NCBI GenBank assembly: GCA_023415515.1
Contig: JAEZKH010000448.1
Span: forward strand, 1 to 17,656
DNA from: Actinomycetes bacterium
GTDB taxonomy: Bacteria; Actinomycetota; Actinomycetes; Mycobacteriales; Mycobacteriaceae
Reading direction: 5' to 3'
DNA length: 17,656 nucleotides
Every line of letters starts with the position of its first letter. The stretch's first letter is position 1. Made by a program: the position numbers and the translations under genes. Below the pieces are notes generated by a model. The model saw only the letters and a program-made list of their open reading frames with translations. It did not search any database and had not been told where the DNA came from. Below are positions 1 to 7,710 of this stretch, piece after piece.

Positions 1-717
1 TTCACCAGAGTCCTCGAGGACGCCGACCCGCCTGAACCCAAGGACGCCAAAACGGTTGCGGACGCGAGCGATTCGGAAGCCGCCGAGACTCTCGAGGACA
101 CCGCCGAAGGCAAGAAGGACCTCACCACGGAGACCGCGGCCGATCACGACGCCGAAGAAACCAGTGACGCCGCAGGAACCGACGACGGAGACACCACGGA
201 AACCGAGACACATACAACTGTCGCGGCATCCCGCAGACGCTGGTTGCGCTTTACCCTTACCGGCGCGGCGATTCTGGTTTTCATTGCGGCACTGGCAGCA
301 GCCGGGTTCTTTGGTTGGCAATACAAGCAGCACGAAGACGTTGAGAGGGCCAGCCGAGCCGCACTGCTGTCGGCCGAAAACTTCGCCGTCATCCTGACCA
401 GCATCGACACCAACGGTATCGACGAGAATTTCAACCAAGTCGTCGAAGGCTCGACCGGTGAATTCAAGAGCATGTACAGCCAATCTGCCAGCCAGCTGCG
501 CCAGCTTCTCATCGACAACAAAGCGGTGAGCAAAGGCACGGTCATCGACTCAGCGGTCAAGTCCGCCTCCAAAACCAAAGTTGACGTGGTGATGTTCATC
601 GACCAGTGGATCACCAACACCGCCAGCCCCGAGCCGCGCATGGACCGCAGCCGCGTCGCCATGACGATGGAACTCGTCGATGGCCGGTGGCTGGCCAGCA
701 ACGTTGAGCTGAAATAG
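1..717 (+). CDS. Mce-associated membrane protein (5' partial)
   Basis: The frame is open from base 1 to the TAG at 715-717, so the true start lies upstream of the window. The first ~80 visible residues are acidic and rich in Ala, Glu, Asp and Thr (low complexity, probably cytoplasmic). A basic SRRR stretch and one hydrophobic membrane segment follow (about residues 86-105, LTGAAILVFIAALAAAGFFG). The ~135-residue C-terminal domain has the features of Mce-associated proteins: an Ala/Glu-rich helix after the membrane segment, 'FAVILTSIDTNGIDENFNQVVEGSTGEF', and the ending 'VDGRWLASNVE'. Proteins of this family are encoded beside mce operons and are thought to help assemble or stabilise Mce lipid importers in the envelope. 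The next gene starts 11 bases after the stop, so the two are probably co-transcribed. Which mce operon this is cannot be told from the window. An internal TTG at 244 could be mistaken for the start, but the upstream coding sequence argues against it. Confidence 0.
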   Translation, partial: FTRVLEDADPPEPKDAKTVADASDSEAAETLEDTAEGKKDLTTETAADHDAEETSDAAGTDDGDTTETETHTTVAASRRRWLRFTLTGAAILVFIAALAAAGFFGWQYKQHEDVERASRAALLSAENFAVILTSIDTNGIDENFNQVVEGSTGEFKSMYSQSASQLRQLLIDNKAVSKGTVIDSAVKSASKTKVDVVMFIDQWITNTASPEPRMDRSRVAMTMELVDGRWLASNVELK

Positions 718-728
718 CCCGGACCGCA

Positions 729-1454
729 GTGAAATCCACCCGACAGAGATCCGCGGGCTTGGCCGCCAAGGCGATAGCGATCCTCGCCGCTATCGCGCTA
801 TCGTTTGCCCCACCGATCGCCTATGCAGCCGGATTCGCGCCAGTGCCCGCCATGATCTCGGGCAAAAGTCCAGATCAATTGGGCACGTGGACCGTCCACT
901 ATCAGCGCGTCGCCGGAGGCGATGAAGCAGTGACCGGCCGGATCAACGAACACCTCGACGCTGAGGCCAACAGGCAAGTGCAACAGGCCACCTGGGACGG
1001 ATCGACCCGGCATCCGTGGACCTTCGACTCCAACGGGACGCTGACAATCGGCACCGTGGCGGTGTCGGAACTCTTTACCACCCAATACAACACAAACGAG
1101 CCGCACATGCCTGTGCTGTCGGTGGCGAGCATGGTGCTCGATGGCCGAAGTGGGGTCCGCATCACCTGGGACAACCTGTTCGTCGACAAACAAGCCGGAT
1201 TAAGCCGGCTGAGCGAGGCCACCGAAGCCGCTATGGCGGCCGTGGCCCCGCCGACTTGGCTCCGTGACTGGCGGCTCCGAGGGGAATTCGCGCCAATCGA
1301 CATCAATTACAGAGCATGGATCGCGACTGCAGAGGGAATCGAGCTGCATTTTCCCCAGTACCAATTCGGCGGGGGGCTGAAGGCAGTCACCGTGCCATGG
1401 GCCAGAGTCGCCGATCTCATCGCACCGGAATTCGCTCCCATTATGAGCAGTTGA
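729..1454 (+). CDS. Secreted RsiV/DUF3298-like protein
   Basis: A 241-residue protein with a GTG start. A basic N-terminus (KSTRQR), a hydrophobic core at about residues 10-31 and an AYA-AG site near residue 34 make a good Sec signal peptide, so the protein is probably exported. The mature part resembles the RsiV/DUF3298 fold: an N-terminal region with 'WTVHYQRVAGGDEAVTGRIN', a central 'SVASMVLDGRSGVRITWDNLF', and a C-terminal 'GIELHFPQYQFGGG' leading to 'VTVPWARVADLIAPEF', the usual end of that domain. Biochemical function is unknown for the mycobacterial members. The gene follows the Mce-associated gene after 11 bases with no clear ribosome-binding site, which suggests translational coupling. 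Small secreted proteins of this sort are known at the ends of mce operons; I infer the same role here. The family call is moderately sure and rests on remembered motifs. Confidence 0.7.
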   Translation: MKSTRQRSAGLAAKAIAILAAIALSFAPPIAYAAGFAPVPAMISGKSPDQLGTWTVHYQRVAGGDEAVTGRINEHLDAEANRQVQQATWDGSTRHPWTFDSNGTLTIGTVAVSELFTTQYNTNEPHMPVLSVASMVLDGRSGVRITWDNLFVDKQAGLSRLSEATEAAMAAVAPPTWLRDWRLRGEFAPIDINYRAWIATAEGIELHFPQYQFGGGLKAVTVPWARVADLIAPEFAPIMSS

Positions 1455-1635
1455 GGATGCGCAGACGTGCCGCGTCGAGCTCAACGTACCGCGGGTTCGC
1501 ACAGCGGTCTGAGCCGCAGATCGTAAATATGCGTCAATTCTGGCTGCCCATTGTTCAAGAGCAGTAGATAAGTGCCACTCAACGACTAGCGCATCGCTGT
1601 CGGGCGGTCACGCCCGGGATTGGACTGGAAGGCAA

Positions 1636-2556
1636 GTGATTTCCGAGAAGTGGGGCGAATCCGATGTCCCGGATCAATCGGGACGGATCGCGATTGTGAC
1701 CGGTGCCAATACCGGACTGGGCTTCGACACCGCGCGCGTGCTGGCTGAGCACGGGGCCACCGTCGTCATGGCAGTCCGCAGCCCGGACAAGGGTAAGGAG
1801 GCGGTCGAGCGAATCCTGAATCGGACGCCCGACGCCAAGGTCCAGGTTCAACGGCTCGACCTCGGTTCCTTGCGCTCGATCCGCGAAACGGCTGACGAAT
1901 TACGCGCCGCCTACCCTCGCATCGACCTGCTCATCAACAACGCGGGGGTGATGATTCCGCCCAAGGAGCTCACCGAAGATGGCTTCGAATTGCAGTTCGG
2001 CACGAACAGTCTCGGTCATTTCGCGCTTACCGGACTGCTTCTGCAGAACATGCTCGATGTCGAGGGGTCGCGCGTCGTCATCGTGAGCAGCCTCACCCAC
2101 AAGATGGGCGGAAAGATCCACTTTGATGATCTGAACTGGGAGAAGTCCTACAGCCGAAGTGCCGCCTACGCACAGTCGAAGTTGGCCAACCTGATGTTCT
2201 GCTACGAGCTGCAGCGTCGGCTGGCCGCGGCAAGCAAGCCGACGATCGCGGTGGCCGCCCATCCCGGGATGACCGATTCGGAACTGTTCCGACATGTATG
2301 GGCGCCACTTCAACCACTTTTTAACTACCTCGGTCCGTTGATTGCGCAAAGCCCCGATCAAGGTGCACTGCCGCAGTTGCTCGCTGCAACCGAACCCGAG
2401 GTCGTAGGCGGCCAGTATTGGGGTCCGGATCGGCTGTTGGAGCTCAAGGGCTACCCCAAATTGGTCACTTCGAGTGCGCGATCGCACGATAAGGATGCGC
2501 AGCGGCGATTGTGGTCCGTCTGTGAAGAGCTCACCGGCGTGAGCTTCCCGGTCTGA
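1636..2556 (+). CDS. Short-chain dehydrogenase/reductase (retinol-dehydrogenase-like)
   Basis: A 306-residue classical SDR. It has the Rossmann motif TGANTGLG at residues 22-29, NNAG at 101-104, the catalytic serine region VSS at 150-152, and YAQSK with Tyr178 and Lys182. The length and the 'TGANTGLG...ARVLAEHGA' opening fit the long 'retinol dehydrogenase/WW-domain oxidoreductase-like' SDRs common in mycobacteria, which oxidise or reduce alcohol and carbonyl groups with NAD(P)(H). The substrate is not known. The GTG start at 1636 is preferred because GGAAGG lies just upstream (1628-1633) and the dinucleotide fold begins at the expected distance. The stop overlaps the ATG of the following esterase by one base (TGATG), so the two are translationally coupled and probably act in one pathway. 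Confidence 0.92.
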   Translation: MISEKWGESDVPDQSGRIAIVTGANTGLGFDTARVLAEHGATVVMAVRSPDKGKEAVERILNRTPDAKVQVQRLDLGSLRSIRETADELRAAYPRIDLLINNAGVMIPPKELTEDGFELQFGTNSLGHFALTGLLLQNMLDVEGSRVVIVSSLTHKMGGKIHFDDLNWEKSYSRSAAYAQSKLANLMFCYELQRRLAAASKPTIAVAAHPGMTDSELFRHVWAPLQPLFNYLGPLIAQSPDQGALPQLLAATEPEVVGGQYWGPDRLLELKGYPKLVTSSARSHDKDAQRRLWSVCEELTGVSFPV

Positions 2557-3461
2557 TGGCTGGCGCGTCGACGGGCCACGACTTCCACCCCGACCTGCGC
2601 CGGTTCGCGCGCATACTGCCGCGGGGGCCGCTCAATGAGCGGACCCTGCCCGTCTTCACGGCGATTACCAAGGCGATTACGTACCTGCCGGCTCGGAAGG
2701 ACGTTGAGGTGCTCACGTTGCCCTCGGGTGCTGGGGTGCAGTTGCACCGCCCTGAGACCGAGAGTCATCCCGGTGCCGCTCTGCTGTGGATGCACGGCGG
2801 CGGTTACATCGTCGGCACCGCTGCGCAGGATGGTTCCTTGTGCCGCCGCTTCGCCAAGCGGCTCGGGATCCCCGTTGCCGCGGTCGACTACCGACTGGCA
2901 CCCGAAAACCCCTATCCGGCAGCGCTAAACGATTGCTACGAGGCCTTGACCTGGCTTAGCCGGCTACCGGGAATCGACCCGACCCGCATCATCATCGGCG
3001 GGGCGAGCGCCGGCGGTGGGCTTACCGCCGCATTGGCGTTGCTTGCGCGTGACCGCGGCGAAGTCTTCCCGCTCTTTCAGCTGATGGTGTACCCGATGGT
3101 CGACGATCGTTCCGGTGAACGGGTGCCCGACAGCCCCCGTTATCGCATGTGGACGCCGAAGACCAACCGCATCGGTTGGCAGGCGTACCTTGGCTCGGCC
3201 GATCCGCGAGCAGCCGTGCCATCGCGGCACGACGACCTGTCCGGTGTCGCGCCCGCATGGGTTGGTGTCGGAACTCTGGATCCGCTCTACGACGAGGACG
3301 TGGAGTACGCGCGGCGTCTCGTCGATGCGGGGGTTGAGTGCCAGCTCGACACCATTGCCGGTGCTTTCCACGGATTCGACACCGTCCTGCCTTGGGTTGG
3401 GGTGTCGAAGGCGTTCTTCGACCGACAGTGCGACGTCCTAAAGGACGTGCTCAGCCGTTGA
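2556..3461 (+). CDS. HSL-family alpha/beta hydrolase (esterase/lipase)
   Basis: A 301-residue esterase of the hormone-sensitive-lipase group (Abhydrolase_3). The oxyanion-hole motif HGGG is at residues 80-83. The nucleophile is Ser151 in GASAG, slightly different from the usual GDSAG. The acid is Asp242 in 'GTLDPLYDED' and the base His272 in 'FHGFD'. It carries the family's 'VDYRLAPENPYPAAL' segment. No signal peptide is visible, so it should act in the cytoplasm on esters of short to medium acids. The start overlaps the stop of the SDR upstream by one base. The exact substrate is unknown. The stop codon falls at the foot of a strong hairpin that probably ends this transcript. Confidence 0.93.
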   Translation: MAGASTGHDFHPDLRRFARILPRGPLNERTLPVFTAITKAITYLPARKDVEVLTLPSGAGVQLHRPETESHPGAALLWMHGGGYIVGTAAQDGSLCRRFAKRLGIPVAAVDYRLAPENPYPAALNDCYEALTWLSRLPGIDPTRIIIGGASAGGGLTAALALLARDRGEVFPLFQLMVYPMVDDRSGERVPDSPRYRMWTPKTNRIGWQAYLGSADPRAAVPSRHDDLSGVAPAWVGVGTLDPLYDEDVEYARRLVDAGVECQLDTIAGAFHGFDTVLPWVGVSKAFFDRQCDVLKDVLSR

Positions 3462-3495
3462 GCCGTGAGGCGGACAATCCCTCCGGCCCACGGCT
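3461..3495. terminator. Bidirectional terminator-like hairpin between convergent genes
   Basis: An inverted repeat starts on the last base of the esterase stop codon. Outer arms are AGCCGTG (3461-3467) and CACGGCT (3489-3495). They continue inward with GG/CC and CGGA/TCCG, broken only by one A/G mismatch, around the 7-base loop CAATCCC (3475-3481). That gives about 13 paired bases. There is no T-run on either side, as is common for mycobacterial hairpin terminators. Its position between the esterase and the convergent P450 fits termination for both. Confidence 0.6.
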
Positions 3496-3536
3496 GTCGC
3501 CATCAGTGCAATTGCGGGAGCGACGGCTCGGCGATC

Positions 3537-4883
3537 TCAGACTGATGCAGGTGCCGCGTCGACGTGTTGTGTGGCTAGATCACGACGCGTCACCCGCACG
3601 GTCAGCTTTTCGAGCCCCCGCAGCGTGGGATTCGTCCGCCACCCAGGTGCGCCCAGGACGTCGATACGACCAACATTGTTGACGATCTCGCGCAACACAG
3701 TATGGCCTTCCAACCGGGCCAAGTGAGCGCCCAGGCACAAGTGAACGCCAGAACCGAAGGCGACGTGCCCGGTCGGATTGCGGTCGACGCGGAACTCATT
3801 GGGGCTGTCGTATTGGCGAGGGTCGCGGTTGGCGGCTCCCCACAACAGCAGGACCCGCGATCCGGCTGGAATCGTGACGTTGTCGACGACGTAATCGGCG
3901 CGGGCAGTGCGGTACAAGCCCTGGATCGGCGAGTAGTAGCGTAGTTGCTCTTCGATGGCACTCGGAATGAGTTCCGGGCGTTCCTGCAGCAGACGCAGCT
4001 GGTCGGGGTTGTCCGACAACGTCAAGAATAAGGTGCCCAGCATATTCGTCGTGGTCTCGTTACCGGCGAGCAGCAGCGACATGGCGAAGAAGAACAACTC
4101 GTCGTTGCTCAGCCGACCGTCGTGGGCGTTGGCAACCAGTTTGCCCAATACGGTGTCCGTGTCCAGCAGTTCACCTCGTTCGAGCTTGCCGGTGAAGTAA
4201 GCATGGAACTGGCTGACCGCCCGCATGCCGCGGGGGGCCTGCCGCAACCCGGCTCGCGACAGGTCGAGGCCGGTCAAACGAACCGCCTCGTTGGACCACT
4301 CCTTGAAGGCGGCCAAGTCGTCATCGCCGATACCGAGAATGTGGGCGATCACCGCAGTAGGCAACGGCTCGGCGAGTGTCTTCACGATCTCCACCGATTC
4401 ACCGGCCAACAACGCGGCGGTGTGATCGATGCACAGCTTCTCGATCATGTCCTGCCACGACTGCAGAGCTCCGCGGGTAAAGGCCGGTTGGGCCTGCTTG
4501 CGCATGGCGGTGTGCTTGGGCGGATCAACCGTGAGCAGAGATTCAGCGCGCACCCGGCTGTAGGCAATGCCATCAGCGCTGGACAGGACGTCGGAGGCAC
4601 GGGCTCCGGCGCGAACATCCTCGTGACGGCACAGGATGTAGATGTCGCGTTGTTGGTTGTAGTGGACGGCAGGACCAGCTAGAAGCTCCGGGTAGTAACG
4701 GTAGGGGTCGGACGCCATCTCGTCGTTCAGGGGGTCGAAATCGGTGATTGTGACGCCAGACGGAATCCGCGTCGGACGCACTCTGCGTGCGACCTTGCGC
4801 GCCGCGTCGGCTGACAGACCTGCAATCATCACTGGCGCGAACGTCTTGGCGAAGCTGAGCTGCGACCGGATTGGCATTTTCAC
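3537..4883 (-). CDS. Cytochrome P450 (paralogue of the P450 at 5679)
   Basis: A 448-residue soluble bacterial-type P450. The I-helix oxygen-activation motif AGNETT is at residues 273-278, the K-helix ExxR is Glu312-Arg315, and the heme loop FGSGVHLCLG is at 376-385 with Cys383 as thiolate ligand. It would use electrons from a ferredoxin/reductase pair, not encoded nearby, to insert one oxygen atom into a hydrophobic substrate. The N-terminus is about 40 residues longer than in typical soluble P450s, an oddity shared with the paralogue at 5679. The start is GTG at 4883; an ATG two codons later (4877) is equally possible because neither has a clear Shine-Dalgarno sequence. I do not assign a CYP family number. 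Confidence 0.95.
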   Translation of the reverse strand: MKMPIRSQLSFAKTFAPVMIAGLSADAARKVARRVRPTRIPSGVTITDFDPLNDEMASDPYRYYPELLAGPAVHYNQQRDIYILCRHEDVRAGARASDVLSSADGIAYSRVRAESLLTVDPPKHTAMRKQAQPAFTRGALQSWQDMIEKLCIDHTAALLAGESVEIVKTLAEPLPTAVIAHILGIGDDDLAAFKEWSNEAVRLTGLDLSRAGLRQAPRGMRAVSQFHAYFTGKLERGELLDTDTVLGKLVANAHDGRLSNDELFFFAMSLLLAGNETTTNMLGTLFLTLSDNPDQLRLLQERPELIPSAIEEQLRYYSPIQGLYRTARADYVVDNVTIPAGSRVLLLWGAANRDPRQYDSPNEFRVDRNPTGHVAFGSGVHLCLGAHLARLEGHTVLREIVNNVGRIDVLGAPGWRTNPTLRGLEKLTVRVTRRDLATQHVDAAPASV

Positions 4884-5097
4884 AGTTTAGGGACGCGGCA
4901 CGGAGTTGTAAATCCTCATAAGGAATTGCTCCACGCTGACAATCAATCGACGCGCAGGTGACTGGCCGCTGACATTTGGCACCTTTCACCGTTCGGGGGC
5001 CTTGCCGACGTGGCTAACCATGACGCGCGTCCTGCCTGGCACCTCTGTTCTAGCTCGCCGCGCTCCGCCGGCCTGGCCGGAGCTGTCTCTGACGGGT
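4884..5097. other. Intergenic region upstream of the P450 at 3537-4883
   Basis: No coding sequence is convincing here. Read on the minus strand it holds the leader of the P450 gene, with a possible -35 TTGTCA at 4937-4942 and an AT-richer stretch about 16-20 bases on, but no good -10 box. The rest is GC-rich sequence trailing the P450 remnant at 5098, and may be more of its decayed 3' end. Confidence 0.3.
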
Positions 5098-5475
5098 TCA
5101 CCAGATGCCTAACCCGTTCCGCAAGGCGCCGTTCCGCTGTGGCTCAGCGGGGCGGCCAACCTTGGCAGTCGCGCGCGGTGACCGCACCGGTAGCGATTCA
5201 ATCTCGTTGCCGATGTTGTGAACCGGCCCGGCTCCGGTCCGCACCTCGGGTCCGGCAACCTCGACGACGTATCCGGCGGCGATCGATTCCAACACCGCCC
5301 GTACTTCTTTGGGAAGGTTGCGTCCAGTCAGGTATGCACGCCGCCCGGCGCCGAAGGCGATGTGTTGGTTTGGGGGAGCGGTCGATGTCGAACTGGAACG
5401 CATCAGCGAAAACGGTTTCGCCTCGGTTGTCTGATGGATGCCAGAAGATCACGCGGTCAACGGGTTTGGCGTCTT
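5098..5475 (-). pseudogene. Decayed C-terminal fragment of a third P450
   Basis: Two minus-strand frames together spell the end of a P450. The upstream frame (about 5475-5370) reads 'VIFWHPSDNRGETVFADAF' and 'FDIDRSP', the region before the heme loop. The downstream frame (about 5390-5098) reads 'HIAFGAGRRAYLTG', then 'EVRAVLESIAAGYVVEVAGPE' and a final 'IESLPVR'. The frames meet at a CCCCCAAA run (5369-5376 on the plus strand), consistent with a one-base insertion. In the heme loop FxxGxxxC the cysteine position is Tyr (codon at 5332-5334), one base from TGC, so the product could not bind heme as a P450. A stop lies in frame upstream of 5475 and nothing of the N-terminal two thirds is recognisable. 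The residues differ clearly from both flanking P450s, so it comes from another subfamily. Confidence 0.82.
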
Positions 5476-5598
5476 GTAGACAGACAAAGAATCCGTACTC
5501 TCACGTTCGAGACATATACCTCGATGTGTCTCATTGAATGCGCAGGTCGGAGCCCATTCTTGGTGGCCACGCGTCGATCGGTGTGGTGCCGAGAGTTT

Positions 5599-5657
5599 CA
5601 ATTTCTTCGCCGAGCATTGACCCGGAGGCAAATTGTTCTCGATGCTGAGAAGAATTG
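5599..5657. repeat. Imperfect inverted repeat in the leader of the P450 at 5679
   Basis: CAATTTCTTC (5599-5608) faces GAAGAATTG (5649-5657) with one bulged T, and AGCAT (5613-5617) faces ATGCT (5642-5646), leaving a 24-base loop. It ends just before the GGAAGG ribosome-binding site (5662-5667) of the P450. A TTGACC that could be a -35 box lies inside (5617-5622). It may be an operator or an RNA structure in the leader; chance is not excluded. No gene is visible in the surrounding 5476-5678. Confidence 0.35.
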
Positions 5658-5678
5658 TGTCGGAAGGTGCACTGACTC

Positions 5679-6989
5679 GTGAACATGGGAACGAAGGCCG
5701 CTGACGGCGCCGCTGGGATGCTGTCGCTTCTCGGCTCAGCGGCGCGGATGAACACATCTGCGGCGATACGGATGTACAGACGTGGCTACAGCGGGTGGAC
5801 CGGTGCGGTCAACACTGACTATGACCCCTTGGACCCGGCCGTGGCAGCACAGCCCCACGCTGCCTACGACGCTTTGCACCGCAGCGGGCGCGTCCACTAC
5901 AACCCCAGGCGCGCCACGTGGATTCTGCACAGACTTGACGATGTGCGCGCGGCCCTGCGCGATACAGGTCAGGTGACCAGCAGCCATGGCGTAACCCGGG
6001 TACGCATGCAGGCGGACGTCGTTGTGGTCACCGATGGGGAGCAGCACAGCCGCCTGCGCAAACAAGTGCAGCCCGCTTTCACAAAAGGCGCTCTGGACAG
6101 TTGGCGCTCGGTCATCGACAAGCTCGCGGCCGAACTCGTGGACGAGGTGATCACTACCGGCAACTGTGATGCCGTCCAGCGGCTCACGATGCCGATGCCG
6201 CTTCGCGCAATCGCCAGCATCCTCGGCGTCCCGGAAACCGACATCGCCGAATTCCGCCGCTGGTCAGACAAAGCCACCCAAGTCCTTAATTTCACCCCCA
6301 CCCTGACCGGCATGGCGCAAACTGCGCGATCAGTTCGGGCCATGATGGCGCTGCGCAGCTACTTTCTCAAACACCTCGCAGATGGAGAACTCAAAGGATC
6401 GGGCACCGTACTCGGTCGCCTGTTGGAGCACAACGACGAGAATGGCCTTTCTGACGACCAATTGTTCTACATCGCCGCTCTGCTCATGATCGCTGGCAAT
6501 GAGACCACCACCAACCTTCTCGGGGGGATGCTGCACACCTACGCGGAACAACCCGATCAATACGACATGATCCGCGCCAACCCCGACCTCATACCCCAAG
6601 CCATCGAAGAACACGTCCGCCACACCAGCCCCATACAGAACCTCTACCGGTACACCCGCGCCGACTACCAAGTAGGGGATGTGACCATCCCATCAGGTTC
6701 ACGTTTGCTGCTGTCTTTCGGTGCAGCCAACCGCGACCCTCTCGCCTTCGACGACCCCAACACCTTCCGCGCTGACCGAAATCCGCGCTCCCATGTCGGC
6801 TTTGGCTACGGCCCACACCTATGCCTCGGAGCCCCGCTGGCACGTATGGAAGCACAAGCCGTTCTCCGTGAGCTCGTCGATCGCGTAACGCGCGTCGAGA
6901 CGACCGGACCCACCACCTGGTCGACCAACAGCTCACTACGGGGCCCGACACATCTTCCCGTCATTCTTCACGGGAAGCCGGCCATGTGA
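5679..6989 (+). CDS. Cytochrome P450 (paralogue of the P450 at 3537-4883)
   Basis: A 436-residue P450 with the I-helix motif AGNETT at residues 272-277, ExxR at Glu311-Arg314 and the heme loop FGYGPHLCLG at 375-384 with Cys382. Over the 89 residues from 'LIP' before the K helix to just past the heme loop I count about 60 identities with the minus-strand P450 at 3537-4883, so the two arose by duplication. Both carry an N-terminal extension of about 40 residues before the conserved 'DPL' segment. GTG at 5679 is the chosen start because GGAAGG sits 11 bases upstream; ATG at 5685 is possible, and an in-frame TGA at 5673 blocks anything longer. Substrate and redox partners are unknown. The gene is flanked on both sides by decayed genes. 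Confidence 0.95.
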   Translation: MNMGTKAADGAAGMLSLLGSAARMNTSAAIRMYRRGYSGWTGAVNTDYDPLDPAVAAQPHAAYDALHRSGRVHYNPRRATWILHRLDDVRAALRDTGQVTSSHGVTRVRMQADVVVVTDGEQHSRLRKQVQPAFTKGALDSWRSVIDKLAAELVDEVITTGNCDAVQRLTMPMPLRAIASILGVPETDIAEFRRWSDKATQVLNFTPTLTGMAQTARSVRAMMALRSYFLKHLADGELKGSGTVLGRLLEHNDENGLSDDQLFYIAALLMIAGNETTTNLLGGMLHTYAEQPDQYDMIRANPDLIPQAIEEHVRHTSPIQNLYRYTRADYQVGDVTIPSGSRLLLSFGAANRDPLAFDDPNTFRADRNPRSHVGFGYGPHLCLGAPLARMEAQAVLRELVDRVTRVETTGPTTWSTNSSLRGPTHLPVILHGKPAM

Positions 6990-7142
6990 CGTCTAATAGC
7001 CGGCGTTCCGCAAGATAGTCTTCAATCCGAGGGTTCGGCGCTCGTCGCACCAGGTATCGCGCATCTGCTGTGCCCGCGTACCGTGCGCCCCAAATCGCCG
7101 ACCTGACGGACTTCAACGCCAGCATGTTTCGTCGGCAGCGAC

Positions 7143-7423
7143 CTGGGGCTCGCGGCGCGCATCGCGCTTAGCTCACTCGCGGAGGTGAACGCGCACCCTT
7201 CGGAGTTGGTGGCCCGTGTCGGCGAGCAGCACAACCGGATCACGGTAACGGTGCACGGACGCCCCATGCCGGTTCTGTTTACTGTCGACGATTTGGATTC
7301 TCTGCGGAATCGATTGCCGTGCTGTCCAACTCGGCGGCGCTGCGTGCCCTTGCCGAGGCCGAGGGGCGATGGGGAGATCCGGTTACCGCCAAAACGTTCG
7401 ATCACGTTTCGTCCGGCGATTGA
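7143..7423 (+). pseudogene. Frameshifted Phd/YefM-type antitoxin remnant
   Basis: Reading from 7143 the sequence gives 'ARIALSSLAEVNAHPSELVA' followed by 'ITVTVHGRPMPVLFTVDDLDS', the N-terminal DNA-binding part of a Phd/YefM-type antitoxin. After 'DLDSL' (about 7303) the frame breaks; shifting it by one base restores 'ESIAVLSNSAALRALAEAE', the usual continuation. This fits a single-base loss within 7303-7307. The restored frame stops at TGA 7421-7423. No proper start codon is in frame upstream: the frame opens at 7107 after a TGA, and the nearest ATG (7123) is in another frame and soon stops. No RelE/ParE-type toxin follows. It is therefore probably a dead orphan. Confidence 0.75.
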
Positions 7424-7710
7424 GGAGGACTTGGGTCCCAGAGAACTACTCACGTTCACACCAGCGCGCATGCAAACACGCCTGCCCGAGGATGCGCCGA
7501 GTTCGGCCTGAGAAGTGATGAGGTCAGCGTCTCCGAGATCACGCGCATCAACGCGGAGCGAACCAAAAGCTTTTGCGCGCAGGGTAAGAAGGCCTGAACA
7601 GCGCGCTCCCGGAAACCTACTGGTTGGCTGTTGTGACCCAGGGAGGATCGCTGACGCGGAGTTCAAAAGCACGGTTTGGGCGATCACTCGGACAGGCCGA
7701 CGACGCAACG
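7424..7710. other. Non-coding or decayed stretch after the antitoxin remnant
   Basis: No intact gene is visible. One plus-strand frame reads 'GLRSDEVSVSEITRINAERT' near 7508-7570 and stops soon after; a minus-strand frame near 7625-7690 reads 'FELRVSDPPWVTTAN'. Both look protein-like but are too short to identify, and may be remnants of the toxin or of unrelated genes. The stretch 6990-7142 before the antitoxin remnant is also without a recognisable gene. Confidence 0.35.

Noticed and set aside
5010..5682. Plus-strand open frames across the P450 relic
   Set aside because: They are Arg-rich shadow translations; the minus strand carries recognisable P450 sequence.
7022..7708. 228-residue minus-strand open frame over the antitoxin remnant
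   Set aside because: The translation is Arg/Ser-rich without recognisable motifs, and the plus strand shows antitoxin sequence in two frames.
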